A stretch of 64,000 bases of DNA from RYN-230 sp963723595 (lineage in GTDB: Bacteria > Actinomycetota > Actinomycetes > Streptosporangiales > Streptosporangiaceae). The stretch is from assembly GCA_963723595.1 (NCBI GenBank), contig CAVRRQ010000010.1, positions 372,001 through 436,000 of the forward strand, in the 5' to 3' direction. Positions 1-9,628 of the stretch are shown in pieces (position 1 is the stretch's first letter; each line of letters begins with the position of its first letter). Below the pieces are notes generated by a model. The model was not told the origin of the DNA. It made no database searches and saw only the letters and a list, made by a program, of their open reading frames with translations. The position numbers and the translations under genes are program-made.

Positions 1-1
1 C

Positions 2-157
2 CATGTGATCGCGACGGACGCCGACGGCGCGGCCGAGAGCATCGATGAGATCTCCCAGAAGTACCTCGGCCGCCCTTACCCGAACTTCAGCGGCAAACCT
101 GAGACGCGGATCCTGCTGACCATCGCCGCCGACTCCATCGTGCCGGCGCGCGATTGA
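2..157 (+). CDS. PPOX-class F420-dependent enzyme, C-terminal fragment
   Basis: Only the last 51 codons are present; the gene begins before the window. The fragment reads ...EISQKYLGRPYPNFSGKPE... and ends TIAADSIVPARD. The 'KYLGRPYP' segment followed by a hydrophobic strand is typical of the C-terminus of pyridoxamine-5'-phosphate-oxidase-fold proteins annotated as PPOX-class F420-dependent oxidoreductases. These are split-barrel flavin or deazaflavin reductases. No catalytic or cofactor residues can be judged from this piece, so cofactor choice is inferred from family resemblance only. Confidence 0.7.
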   Translation, partial: HVIATDADGAAESIDEISQKYLGRPYPNFSGKPETRILLTIAADSIVPARD

Positions 158-507
158 CCAGCCTGCCCGCGCCGGCCTACGCCATCACCAACGGCACGGG
201 CAGTTTCCCCGCCGATTGCGGGACATCCACGCTATGGGTCGGCTCCGTTACCCGGGATTTCAAGCTCAAGCTGCAATCCAACGACGGGGACATCCTCAGC
301 GGCTGGTACGTAATCTGGACCACCGGGGCGTTCTCCATCCCCAACGCGCCGGGCGGTTTCAAGATCGACGGGACGACTGCCGTCGCCATCGGCACGGTCG
401 AATTTCCCGGCGCCTTCCCGGGATCAGCCGTGGTGACCGGGTCGGTGAACACGATCGAGGGGTCGTGCTTGATCGCGGTCACGGCGCCGGGGACGCCTGG
501 TATCTAG
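154..507 (+). CDS. hypothetical protein, weakly supported
   Basis: This is an open frame of 117 codons whose only upstream start is a TTG overlapping the stop of the preceding PPOX gene. The translation is rich in Gly, Thr, Ser and hydrophobic residues (for example SGWYVIWTTGAFSIP), as in a small beta-sandwich domain. It is less Arg/Pro-rich than the usual shadow frames of this genome, which favours it being real. No ribosome-binding site is evident and no family was recognised. It could also be the remnant of a larger secreted protein. A perfect hairpin follows at 553-584. Confidence 0.35.
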   Translation: MTSLPAPAYAITNGTGSFPADCGTSTLWVGSVTRDFKLKLQSNDGDILSGWYVIWTTGAFSIPNAPGGFKIDGTTAVAIGTVEFPGAFPGSAVVTGSVNTIEGSCLIAVTAPGTPGI

Positions 508-552
508 GCCGCACCGGCCCGTAGGGAGCCGTGGGCTGGCGCGGAGCCTTAG

Positions 553-584
553 CCAGGCGTCCCCGGTAAGCCGGGGACGCCTGG
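553..584. terminator. 14-bp perfect hairpin, bidirectional terminator
   Basis: CCAGGCGTCCCCGG is followed by TAAG and its exact reverse complement. It lies between the rightward frame ending at 507 and the leftward ABC permease ending at 628, so it could serve both. There is no U-tract, as is common for actinobacterial terminators. Confidence 0.7.
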
Positions 585-627
585 GGACACAACATCACCG
601 CCGGCCTGGCTGGCTGGCTGCCGGGTC

Positions 628-1389
628 TCAGGCGATCTTCCGGCGGTAGGCCAGCATGGCGAAGGTATAGGCGACGAGCAGCACGCCTGCGCACCAGGCT
701 AGGGCGATCCAGATGGCGTTGCCGGTGGGCTGCTGGGCTAGCAGGTCCCTGATCGTGTTCACGATCGAGGTGACCGGCTGGTTCTCCGCGAAGGCGCGGA
801 CCGGGCCGGGCATCGTGGTCGTTGGGACGAAGGCTGAGCTGATGAGCGGCAGGAAGATGAGCGGGTAGGAGAAGGCGCTCGCGCCGTCCGTGGACTTCGC
901 CGTCAGGCCCGCGATCAGGGCGAGCCAGGTCAGGGTGAGGGTGAACAGGATGAGTATGCCGGCCACCGCGAGCCACGGCAGGACGCCAGCCGAGGAGCGG
1001 AAGCCCATGATGAGGCCCACCGCGATGATGACCACCACGGAGATCGCGTTGGCGACCAGCGAGGTCAGCACGTGGCCCCACAGCACTGACGAGCGGGTGA
1101 TCGGCATCGACTGGAACCGCTCGAAGATGCCGCCCTGCATGTCCTGGAAGAGGCGGTAGGCGGTATAGGAGATGCCGCTGGCGATTGCGATGAGCAGGAT
1201 CCCGGGCACCAGGTAGTTCACGTAGTTGCTGGCGCCTGCCTTGATGGCGCCCCCGAACACGTAGCGGAACAGCAGCATGAAGGCGATCGGCATGATCGCC
1301 GTCGTGATGATGGTGTCCGGGCTGCGCAGGATGTGCCGCAGGGAGCGCTTGAGCATTACGGCCGTGTCGCTGAAGAAGTGGGGGTTCAT
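628..1389 (-). CDS. ABC-2 type exporter permease (DrrB-like)
   Basis: A 253-residue integral membrane protein with about six hydrophobic segments, matching the ABC-2 permeases that pair with DrrA-type ATPases in drug or lipid export. The start is the ATG at 1387-1389, which overlaps the stop of the ATPase gene by four bases (ATGA) and implies translational coupling. A longer upstream frame exists but its extra N-terminus is Arg/His-rich shadow sequence. It is the last gene of a leftward operon with an RHH regulator, a DUF4097 protein and the ATPase. The substrate cannot be told from sequence. Confidence 0.9.
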   Translation of the reverse strand: MNPHFFSDTAVMLKRSLRHILRSPDTIITTAIMPIAFMLLFRYVFGGAIKAGASNYVNYLVPGILLIAIASGISYTAYRLFQDMQGGIFERFQSMPITRSSVLWGHVLTSLVANAISVVVIIAVGLIMGFRSSAGVLPWLAVAGILILFTLTLTWLALIAGLTAKSTDGASAFSYPLIFLPLISSAFVPTTTMPGPVRAFAENQPVTSIVNTIRDLLAQQPTGNAIWIALAWCAGVLLVAYTFAMLAYRRKIA

Positions 1390-2141
1390 TTCTTGCCGCT
1401 TCCGGTGATGGCCAGGAAGATCTCTTCCAGGGTGGGCTGGCGTTCGACGTACTCGACCTCCGCGGGCGGGAGCAGCTTCCTCAGCTCTGCCAGGGTGCCG
1501 GAGGTGATGATGGTGCCGCCGTGCAGGATCGCGATCCGGTCGGCGAGCTTCTCGGCCTCGTCGAGGTACTGGGTGGTGAGGAACACGGTGGTGCCGCCGC
1601 TGGCGAGGTCCTGGATGACCTGCCACACCTCGAGGCGGCCCTCCGGGTCGAGGCCGGACGTCGGCTCGTCGAGGAAGACGACCCGCGGGTCGCCGATGAG
1701 GCTCATGGCGATGTCGAGGCGGCGGCGCATGCCGCCGGAGTAGGTCGCTACCCGGCGCCCCGCCGCGTCGGCGAGGCCAAACCGGGCGAGCAGGCCGTTG
1801 GCGACCTGCGCCGCGCCCTTCACGCGCCGCAGCTCGGCGATCATGATGAGGTTCTCCCGGCCGGTGAGGATCTCGTCCACCGCCGCGAACTGGCCGGTGA
1901 GACTGATCGCGCCCCGGACCTTCGCGGGCTGCGCCGCGACGTCGAGCCCGCTGACGGTGGCGGTGCCGCTGTCGGCCTTGAGGAGGGTGGCGAGGATCCG
2001 GACGAGCGTGGTCTTGCCGGCGCCGTTGGAGCCGAGCAGCGCGAAGATGGACCCGCGCGCCACGTCGAGGTCGACGCCCTTGAGTACGTCCAGGTCCTTG
2101 TAGGACTTCCGCAGCTCGCGGACCTGTATTGCCGCTTCCAT
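1386..2141 (-). CDS. ABC transporter ATP-binding protein, DrrA-like
   Basis: A 251-residue ABC ATPase with Walker A GSNGAGKT (residues 37-44), signature YSGGM (134-138) and Walker B VVFLDE (154-159), followed by TSGLD and an H-loop region. The C-terminal extension after about residue 200 (PPAEVEYVERQPTLEEIF) is typical of the daunorubicin-resistance DrrA subfamily. It would energise the ABC-2 permease encoded by the overlapping downstream gene. The family exports hydrophobic drugs, lipids or antibiotics; substrate and direction here are inferred. Confidence 0.92.
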   Translation of the reverse strand: MEAAIQVRELRKSYKDLDVLKGVDLDVARGSIFALLGSNGAGKTTLVRILATLLKADSGTATVSGLDVAAQPAKVRGAISLTGQFAAVDEILTGRENLIMIAELRRVKGAAQVANGLLARFGLADAAGRRVATYSGGMRRRLDIAMSLIGDPRVVFLDEPTSGLDPEGRLEVWQVIQDLASGGTTVFLTTQYLDEAEKLADRIAILHGGTIITSGTLAELRKLLPPAEVEYVERQPTLEEIFLAITGSGKK

Positions 2142-2168
2142 TCCATGCTCCCTTACGGTGATCGGGGG

Positions 2169-3065
2169 TCAGGACCGGTGGATGTCAATGTCGCCGCGGT
2201 CGGTGTGGACGCGGATCTCGGCGACCGTGTCGCTGGTCTCGGGGCCGTCGGCGGCGTCCAGGTCGCTGCGGACCACACCGCTCTTCGAGTGCAGGTCCAG
2301 CCAGGCGGCCGTGCCCACGGCGATCCCGATGCTGACGTCGCCGCGGCCGGTCTCCAGGTGGACAGTGCCGCCCACCACCTCGTCGATGCGGACCCGGCCC
2401 CAGGCGGTCCTGGCGGTGATGCCGGCGAGCGAGCGGCCGATGGTGATGTCGCTGTTGGCGGACTTCACCTGCACGACGCCGGCGGTCTCGCGGAGGGTGA
2501 TGTCGCTGTTGGCGGACTTCACCTGCAGGGCGCCGGCGGTCCTGTTGACGGTGATAGAGCCGTTGGCGGACTCCAGCGTGGCGGCGCCTTCGAGGGCGCC
2601 GATCCGGATCGCCCCGTTGGAGGTGGTCACCTCCGCGGGGCCGGCCACCCGGTCCACGGTGACGGAGCCGATGGCAGCCTTGGCCTCGAGCCGACTGGAG
2701 GCCTCCACCTGGACGTCGCCGATCGAGCTGTGCAGGATGGCCTCGCCGAGCGGGCCGGTGGTGGTGATGCCCGCGAGGCTGCTGGCCTTGACGTTCGACC
2801 CGGCCGGCAGCCCGACGGTTACCGTGACGGAGCCGCGCGGGCCGATCAGGGACGCGAGGGGGCCGAGCTTGGGCCGCTTGACCAGCAGCCGCCCGCCAGA
2901 GAACTCGACGGTGGTCTGCTCGGCGGCCTGCACGCTCGCCTCATCGGCCGGGTCGGCCGGGAGTACCTCGACGGCGGTGTCGGCGCGGTCGCTCGCGGTG
3001 ACCTGGACGCGGCCGACGATGTCGATGTCGGCGGTGATGGGTTCGGGGGTGTCGAAAACAGGCAT
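2169..3065 (-). CDS. DUF4097-family beta-repeat protein
   Basis: A 298-residue protein made of short alternating strands with repeated S-x-G/N-x-I/V-T motifs (SANGSITV, SANSDITL, GRGDVSIG), which is the pattern of DUF4097 putative adhesin-like beta-helix proteins. No signal peptide is visible, so it is probably cytoplasmic or peripheral. It sits between the RHH gene and the ABC ATPase in one leftward operon. This order, small regulator then DUF4097 then exporter, suggests a function linked to the transporter, but the biochemical role of the family is unknown. Two rungs are nearly identical at DNA level (see the repeat at 2442-2527). Confidence 0.85.
   Translation of the reverse strand: MPVFDTPEPITADIDIVGRVQVTASDRADTAVEVLPADPADEASVQAAEQTTVEFSGGRLLVKRPKLGPLASLIGPRGSVTVTVGLPAGSNVKASSLAGITTTGPLGEAILHSSIGDVQVEASSRLEAKAAIGSVTVDRVAGPAEVTTSNGAIRIGALEGAATLESANGSITVNRTAGALQVKSANSDITLRETAGVVQVKSANSDITIGRSLAGITARTAWGRVRIDEVVGGTVHLETGRGDVSIGIAVGTAAWLDLHSKSGVVRSDLDAADGPETSDTVAEIRVHTDRGDIDIHRS
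2442..2527 (-). repeat. 54-bp near-tandem duplication within the DUF4097 gene
   Basis: A 32-bp stretch at 2442-2473 recurs exactly at 2496-2527, 54 bp away. This equals an 18-residue step and encodes the repeated segment VQVKSANSDIT. It looks like recent duplication of one beta-helix rung. Confidence 0.85.
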
Positions 3066-3142
3066 GGCGGTGCTCTCCTCGTGGGTTTGGTGGGCGATCC
3101 CGGCCGCTGGGCCGGGCGGTGAGAATGGTGGAGCGGGGCGGG

Positions 3143-3664
3143 CTAGCGCACCCAGCCGGTGTAATCGCGCCCGCTGCGCGGCTGGCTGACGGGGCGGCTG
3201 CCCACGCCTGGCCCGAACGCGGCGGAGATGGCGCGGACCAGCCAGGCGTTGACCGAGATCCCCTGCTGGCCGGCAGCCTCCTCGACGCGCGCCTTCAGGT
3301 GGTCGGGCAGCCGGAGGGTCATCCGCGCGGTGCCGTCCTCGCCGGCAAGCGGCCCGGTGAGGGGCGCGGCGACGGGCGGGGCCTCGGTCTCGTTGCCGGC
3401 CGCGTCCTCTCGGGGCGGGGCTGGCGGAGGTGTCACCACGAACGCCGGGTCGCCGCCGCGCAGCAGCACGTCGACCGATCCCGGGGCGAGGTCACGGGTG
3501 ATCTCTCCTGCTGCAGCCGACAGCGCCTCCAGCAGGGCCAGCCGGGCGGCCGATTCAAGGGGGCCGGTAAGGCGCTCGGCCAGCGCGCGGGCTTCCGGGC
3601 CGCCAGCTTCGGCGGCCACGACGAGTTCGCGCCGGAGGTTCTCGACATAGGGCATCAGGTCCAT
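3143..3664 (-). CDS. ribbon-helix-helix (HicB/CopG-like) regulator
   Basis: A 173-residue protein. Residues 1-75 form an Ala/Leu/Glu-rich helical region, 76-110 a Pro-rich linker, and 112-150 a ribbon-helix-helix: strand TARMTLRLP, helix DHLKARVEEAA, then GISVNAWLVRAI. Proteins of this layout are usually annotated as HicB-family antitoxins, but no HicA toxin is adjacent. It heads a leftward operon with DUF4097 and an ABC exporter. The ATG at 3664 lies about seven bases after a good -10 box, so the mRNA is probably leaderless. Five copies of a 10-bp box cover the promoter, strongly suggesting autoregulation by this protein. Confidence 0.8.
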   Translation of the reverse strand: MDLMPYVENLRRELVVAAEAGGPEARALAERLTGPLESAARLALLEALSAAAGEITRDLAPGSVDVLLRGGDPAFVVTPPPAPPREDAAGNETEAPPVAAPLTGPLAGEDGTARMTLRLPDHLKARVEEAAGQQGISVNAWLVRAISAAFGPGVGSRPVSQPRSGRDYTGWVR

Positions 3665-3670
3665 GACCTC

Positions 3671-3699
3671 ACTATGGCGTCATAGTGACGTCATGTCAA
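3671..3699 (-). promoter_or_regulatory. leaderless promoter of the RHH/exporter operon
   Basis: On the minus strand a perfect -35 TTGACA (3694-3699) is followed by a 17-bp spacer and CATAGT (3671-3676) as -10. The predicted start of transcription is the A of the ATG at 3664. Two RHH boxes lie inside this promoter. Confidence 0.75.
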
Positions 3700-3757
3700 G
3701 TCGGATATGACGCCATCATGCACACGGTGGCGTCATGATGGACGTTTTTGACGTCAG
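3674..3757. promoter_or_regulatory. five-box operator array for the RHH regulator
   Basis: Five copies of a RTGRCGTCAT-like box occur: ATGGCGTCAT 3674-3683, GTGACGTCAT 3685-3694, ATGACGCCAT 3707-3716 (inverted), GTGGCGTCAT 3727-3736 and TTGACGTCAG 3748-3757. Their starts step by 11, 22, 20 and 21 bp, close to whole helical turns, so all would face one side of the DNA. This fits cooperative binding by an RHH dimer. Confidence 0.75.
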
Positions 3758-3945
3758 TAGCGCAGCCATACTGCCGCCAGCGTGCCGCGATGGGGAGCGG
3801 GGCGGTGCTGAAGCCGACACGCTTCCTCCTGGCCGCAGACAGGGCAACAGCTACACCCAGCCGTACGCGGAACCAAGTACTTAACATAATGCTCATTATC
3901 GGCGCTTGAGTAAGCCGGATTCGTCAGGCTGCTCAGGCGGCCGGG

Positions 3946-4674
3946 TTACCTGTCGGTGCACGAGGGCCAGTGGTCTGCTGTCCACGCCGCCCAGCCCGGC
4001 CACCCTGCTGGCGGGCTGGGAATCTCACCGCCGCCGAGTTCGGCGGCGTCAGGCACCTGGAATTGCTCCCGCCACGCGTCCACGTCGGCCTCGCTCATCG
4101 GGAACGTCTGGTGCGGTGCGGCTGCCTGGCGGTGCGCGATCCGGGCGAGCTGGACGTCCCTGTCCACGGGCAGGTAGACCACCTGGCAGGAGGCCCCGGC
4201 TGATCGCGCCAGCCAGCGCAGGGCCCACCGTTCATCGCGACCCCAGAGCCCGTAGTCGAGCACGACGCTGATCCCCAGCCGCAGCGCCTGCAGGGCAACC
4301 GAGATGAGCCGCCCTTCGAGCACGAAGCGCTTGCCGCCGGCCATCGGATCGCCGAACAGCGGGATCATCCAGTGATCCGGGGTCAGCCGCAGCGCCCGGT
4401 TCGCCGCGGCGAGCTCTTTGGCCCGGGTGGTTTTCCCGGCTCCGGGGAGCCCCGCCATCAGGAGCATCATCGCGGCGCACGGGTCCTGCGCCGCGATGGA
4501 GCCAGGCCGCATCCCGGCAGGTGCCGGCGGCGACTGGCGAGGCTGGCAGGCGGCCGGGCGCTCCTGCCGGGCCTGGCCGGGCTGGCCGTTCGTGACAGCG
4601 GGTACGGCCGCGGACGGGTGCGGGACTGGTTCTCCGTACTGTGAACGTGAATCGGATCGCTGCGGCTGAGACAT
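3946..4674 (-). CDS. AAA-family ATP-binding protein, small-molecule kinase-like
   Basis: A 242-residue protein with a low-complexity N-terminus (about 70 residues rich in Pro, Gln, Ala) followed by a P-loop kinase domain starting MLLMAGLPGAGKTTRAKELA. The later segment VVLDYGLWGRDERWALR and a lid-like stretch are typical of the zeta-toxin/chloramphenicol-phosphotransferase-like AAA_33 ATPases. The start at 4674 has GGGGAG upstream; an internal Met just before the P-loop is an alternative. Substrate unknown. It stands alone, leftward, with the RHH operator region downstream. Confidence 0.7.
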   Translation of the reverse strand: MSQPQRSDSRSQYGEPVPHPSAAVPAVTNGQPGQARQERPAACQPRQSPPAPAGMRPGSIAAQDPCAAMMLLMAGLPGAGKTTRAKELAAANRALRLTPDHWMIPLFGDPMAGGKRFVLEGRLISVALQALRLGISVVLDYGLWGRDERWALRWLARSAGASCQVVYLPVDRDVQLARIAHRQAAAPHQTFPMSEADVDAWREQFQVPDAAELGGGEIPSPPAGWPGWAAWTADHWPSCTDR

Positions 4675-4813
4675 GACTCCCCTGATCAGTCAGGACGTCC
4701 GGCAGCGCACGGATGGATACGCGAGTGGCTGCCGGCGGACACTGATCCGGCGGTACGCCCTGGCACTGACCCCGGCAGGGGCAGGCATTAAGGCCGCGGT
4801 TACAGCAGCCCCG

Positions 4814-4836
4814 GGACCGCCGCTAAGCGGCGGTCC
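4814..4836 (-). terminator. 10-bp hairpin downstream of the UvrA-like gene
   Basis: GGACCGCCGC, TAA, then GCGGCGGTCC form a perfect 10-bp stem with a 3-nt loop, about 125 bp past the stop of the UvrA-like gene. The rest of 4675-4958 shows no convincing gene. Confidence 0.65.
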
Positions 4837-4958
4837 GGATATTCATGGCAACGCAGCAGCACATGCCGTCACCGTAGCCGATAGCGTCGGCGGACCCGGC
4901 AGCCAGCCCGCCGAGGGCCGCTTGCCGGCCGATCTCACGGTGCCCGCGCGGGCCTCAG

Positions 4959-7343
<2,385 letters not shown>

Positions 7344-7446
7344 GCTCTCGTGCCTCCATCTGTCAGGCGTGGCCGCCTTCGCGGTCTCCGCCGCCGCCTG
7401 GCTCGGTCTGATCAGCCTCGAGCAGTCGGCGCGGCCGTCCGGGGCG

Positions 7447-7899
7447 TCAGACCAGCCAGCGGCCGTCGCGCATCAGCTCGCGGCCGGGCAGCTCGTTCAC
7501 TTCGCGCCAAGCCTGGATGCGGCGAGGGGAGATGCGGAACCAGCGGTACGGCGTGGCCAGCGCACGCGGATCGAAGCCGGTGTGCGCGGCGAACCGGTCA
7601 CCCCGCTCCTGCGGCACCGCGTCGATCTCGAGGACCTCGACCTCACCCTCGATCAGGGACACGTCGCGGGTGTGGCCCAGCCCCAGCCGCACGGCCCGGG
7701 TCGCGGCCAGGTTCCTGCCGGTCGGGCTGTCCGCCGGCGTGGCCACTAGCAGCGCCTCGCCGTCCCAGTCGAAGGACAGCGGCACCAGATACGGCGCACC
7801 GTCCGCCGAGGCACTGGCCACCCAGGCATCGATGTCGCTGGTGAGCCGGTGCTCCGTGTCGCGACGACGCTGAGCGCGGGAGCGGGGGTCAGCACTCAT
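7447..7899 (-). CDS. pyridoxamine 5'-phosphate oxidase-family protein
   Basis: A 150-residue split-barrel protein. The segments DIDAWVASASADGAPYLVPLSFDWDGEALLVATP and RNLAATRAVRLGLG give the flavin-binding fold seen in PPOX-family reductases, and the C-terminus (PRRIQAWREVNELPGRELMRDG) is typical of short actinobacterial members. The cofactor (FMN or F420) cannot be decided. Its start overlaps the stop of the VOC gene by four bases, so the two are translationally coupled; the UvrA-like gene follows about 100 bp downstream. Confidence 0.8.
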   Translation of the reverse strand: MSADPRSRAQRRRDTEHRLTSDIDAWVASASADGAPYLVPLSFDWDGEALLVATPADSPTGRNLAATRAVRLGLGHTRDVSLIEGEVEVLEIDAVPQERGDRFAAHTGFDPRALATPYRWFRISPRRIQAWREVNELPGRELMRDGRWLV

Positions 7900-8252
7900 C
7901 GGTCCTGAAGCAGCCCGAGGACGTTGCCGTCGGGGTCGGTGACGGTGGCCACCAGGCGGCCGCCGCCGACGTCGCGCGGGGGCTCCTTCACGGTCGCACC
8001 CGCGGCGGTCACCTCGGCCAGCTTGGCCTCAATGTCCGGAACGTGCCAGTAGGGCACTGGTGAGGCCATGCCCTGCGGGCTGCCCCCCGGCACCAGCCCG
8101 ATGTGCTGGCCCCCGGCGTCGAAGCCGACGTAGTAGGACGAGTCGGCGGTCGGCGGCGCGCCGAGCAGGGCCGTGTACACCGCCTTGGCCGTCTCCAGGT
8201 CGGACACGGGGCACAGCACGGTCTTGATTCCCTCGGTGGAAGAGTCGGTCAT
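7896..8252 (-). CDS. VOC-family (glyoxalase/bleomycin resistance-like) protein
   Basis: A 118-residue protein with the paired beta-alpha-beta-beta-beta layout of VOC proteins: VLCPVSDLETAKAVYTALLG in the first half and VPDIEAKLAEVTAAGATVKEPPRDVGGG then VTDPDGNVLGLLQ in the second. Such proteins bind metals or small ligands; substrate unknown. The start was set at the ATG at 8250-8252 because AGGAG lies seven bases upstream; a start 24 bases earlier lacks this. First gene of a leftward VOC-PPOX-UvrA-like group. Confidence 0.85.
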   Translation of the reverse strand: MTDSSTEGIKTVLCPVSDLETAKAVYTALLGAPPTADSSYYVGFDAGGQHIGLVPGGSPQGMASPVPYWHVPDIEAKLAEVTAAGATVKEPPRDVGGGRLVATVTDPDGNVLGLLQDR

Positions 8253-8469
8253 GGTCACTCCTGAAGTCGTGGTCACATCGGCCCGGTGGGCTTGCCGGGC
8301 TTAGAGATGAATGGTGACATCCATGGCCGTCACTCTAGGTGACCTCGCTGACCGGCGCTTCTCCATTCCTGACCAGTCTGGCCAACCCTGCCAGTTGAGA
8401 AGTCGAGATCCGGGAGGGGTGATCGAGCCACCTCTCCCCTGGTCCGTCTCCCCCGCTGCTGCGCGTCGG

Positions 8470-9447
8470 TCATGCGTTCTGCCGGGCCTGCGCCAGCACC
8501 GTGTCCATCGTCTCCATGATTGAGATGGTCTCGTCGAGTGGCATCAGCGGGCTCTCCACGTCACCGTCGGCCAGCCGGCGCGCGACCTCGTCGGCCTGGT
8601 GGCGCAGGCCCCGGCCCTCGTGCACCGACTCCACGCGGATCGGGTCACCCTTCCTCGGTACGAGCGTCACCGCCGCGGGAGCGTAGAAGTCGCCCTCGAC
8701 CTCGATCCTCGCGTCGTTGCCGACGATCGCTGCCCTCGTCGGGCTCTTCGCCCGCAAGGTGCACGTCAGCACGGCCTGGGCGCCGCTGTCGTAGCCGAGC
8801 AACATGGACGTCTGCGCGTCCACGCCGGTGAACGCCGGGTCGCTCATGGATACGATCCGGCTGGGCGCGCCGAGGACCATCGACGCGAACGACACCGGGT
8901 ACACGCCGAGATCCAGCAGCGCGCCACCGCCCAGTTCCGGTGCGAACAACCGGAACCCCGCATCCTCAGCGAACCACTGCCCGTGGTCCGCGGTCACGGT
9001 GACGACGTCGCCCAGCACGCCCCGCGCGAGCCAGTCCCGGATGATGGCCACGTGCGGCAGGAACCGGGTCCACATCGCCTCCATGGCGAACAGCCCGTGC
9101 TCCCTCGACACCCGGACGATCTCGCGGGCCTCGGCGCCGCTCATCGTGAACGGCTTCTCGACCAGCACGTGCTTGCCGGCCCGCAGCGCCAGGATCGCGT
9201 TGTCGTGGTGCATCGGGTGGGGCGTTGCCACGTAGATCACGTCGACATCCGGATCGGCCGCGAGCGACTCGTAGCTGGCGTGCCTGTTCGCGATGCCGAA
9301 CTTGTCCGCGAAACGGTCCGCGGATCCCTGGCTGCGCGACCCGATCGCGACGGCAACGCCGGAATCGGTCAGCCGGAGATCGGTCACGAACGTGCTCGCG
9401 ATCCCACCTGTCCCGAGGATTCCCCACCGCACGGGGTTGCTTACCAC
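8470..9447 (-). CDS. Gfo/Idh/MocA-family oxidoreductase
   Basis: A roughly 325-residue NAD(P)-dependent dehydrogenase. The N-terminal Rossmann fold starts RWGILGTGGIASTF, and the family signature GKHVLVEKPFTMSGAEA carries the conserved EKP. The later helix-sheet region (GGGALLDLGVYPVSFASMVLG) is the substrate domain. Members act on sugars, inositols or related polyols; the substrate is unknown. The GTG at 9447 is preferred because GGAGGG lies about ten bases upstream; a GTG 15 bases earlier is possible. It is a stand-alone leftward gene. Confidence 0.88.
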   Translation of the reverse strand: MVSNPVRWGILGTGGIASTFVTDLRLTDSGVAVAIGSRSQGSADRFADKFGIANRHASYESLAADPDVDVIYVATPHPMHHDNAILALRAGKHVLVEKPFTMSGAEAREIVRVSREHGLFAMEAMWTRFLPHVAIIRDWLARGVLGDVVTVTADHGQWFAEDAGFRLFAPELGGGALLDLGVYPVSFASMVLGAPSRIVSMSDPAFTGVDAQTSMLLGYDSGAQAVLTCTLRAKSPTRAAIVGNDARIEVEGDFYAPAAVTLVPRKGDPIRVESVHEGRGLRHQADEVARRLADGDVESPLMPLDETISIMETMDTVLAQARQNA

Positions 9448-9616
9448 GTCTCCGCCCTCCACCGGCCGGTATCGGTGATCAGTTTAAGGCCGCCGAAAAG
9501 CAGGTAACCGGGAGCGGCGCGCGGGCCGCACGGCGGCCGGTGCGTACATGACCATGCCAGACGAAGGCCAGGGCCAAGCTTTCGGATAAACAGGGCACAG
9601 CGCCAGATGGCCCCCA

Positions 9617-9622
9617 TAGGGT
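9617..9622 (+). promoter_or_regulatory. -10 box TAGGGT, leaderless start
   Basis: TAGGGT lies six bases before the GTG at 9629 with no Shine-Dalgarno between them, which fits leaderless transcription. Confidence 0.5.
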
Positions 9623-9628
9623 CGCGTC

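Noticed and set aside
1521..3122. Long rightward open frame (over 500 codons) opposite the ABC and DUF4097 genes
   Set aside because: Arg/Gly/Val-rich shadow frame typical of high-GC DNA; the opposite strand has clear family motifs and start signals.
3143..3664. HicAB toxin-antitoxin system
   Set aside because: The protein has a HicB-like RHH domain, but no HicA-sized toxin gene is adjacent; the partners are DUF4097 and an ABC exporter.
3696..3896. Short leftward open frame of 66 codons in the operator region
   Set aside because: No ribosome site or family; it overlaps the operator boxes and lacks coding character.
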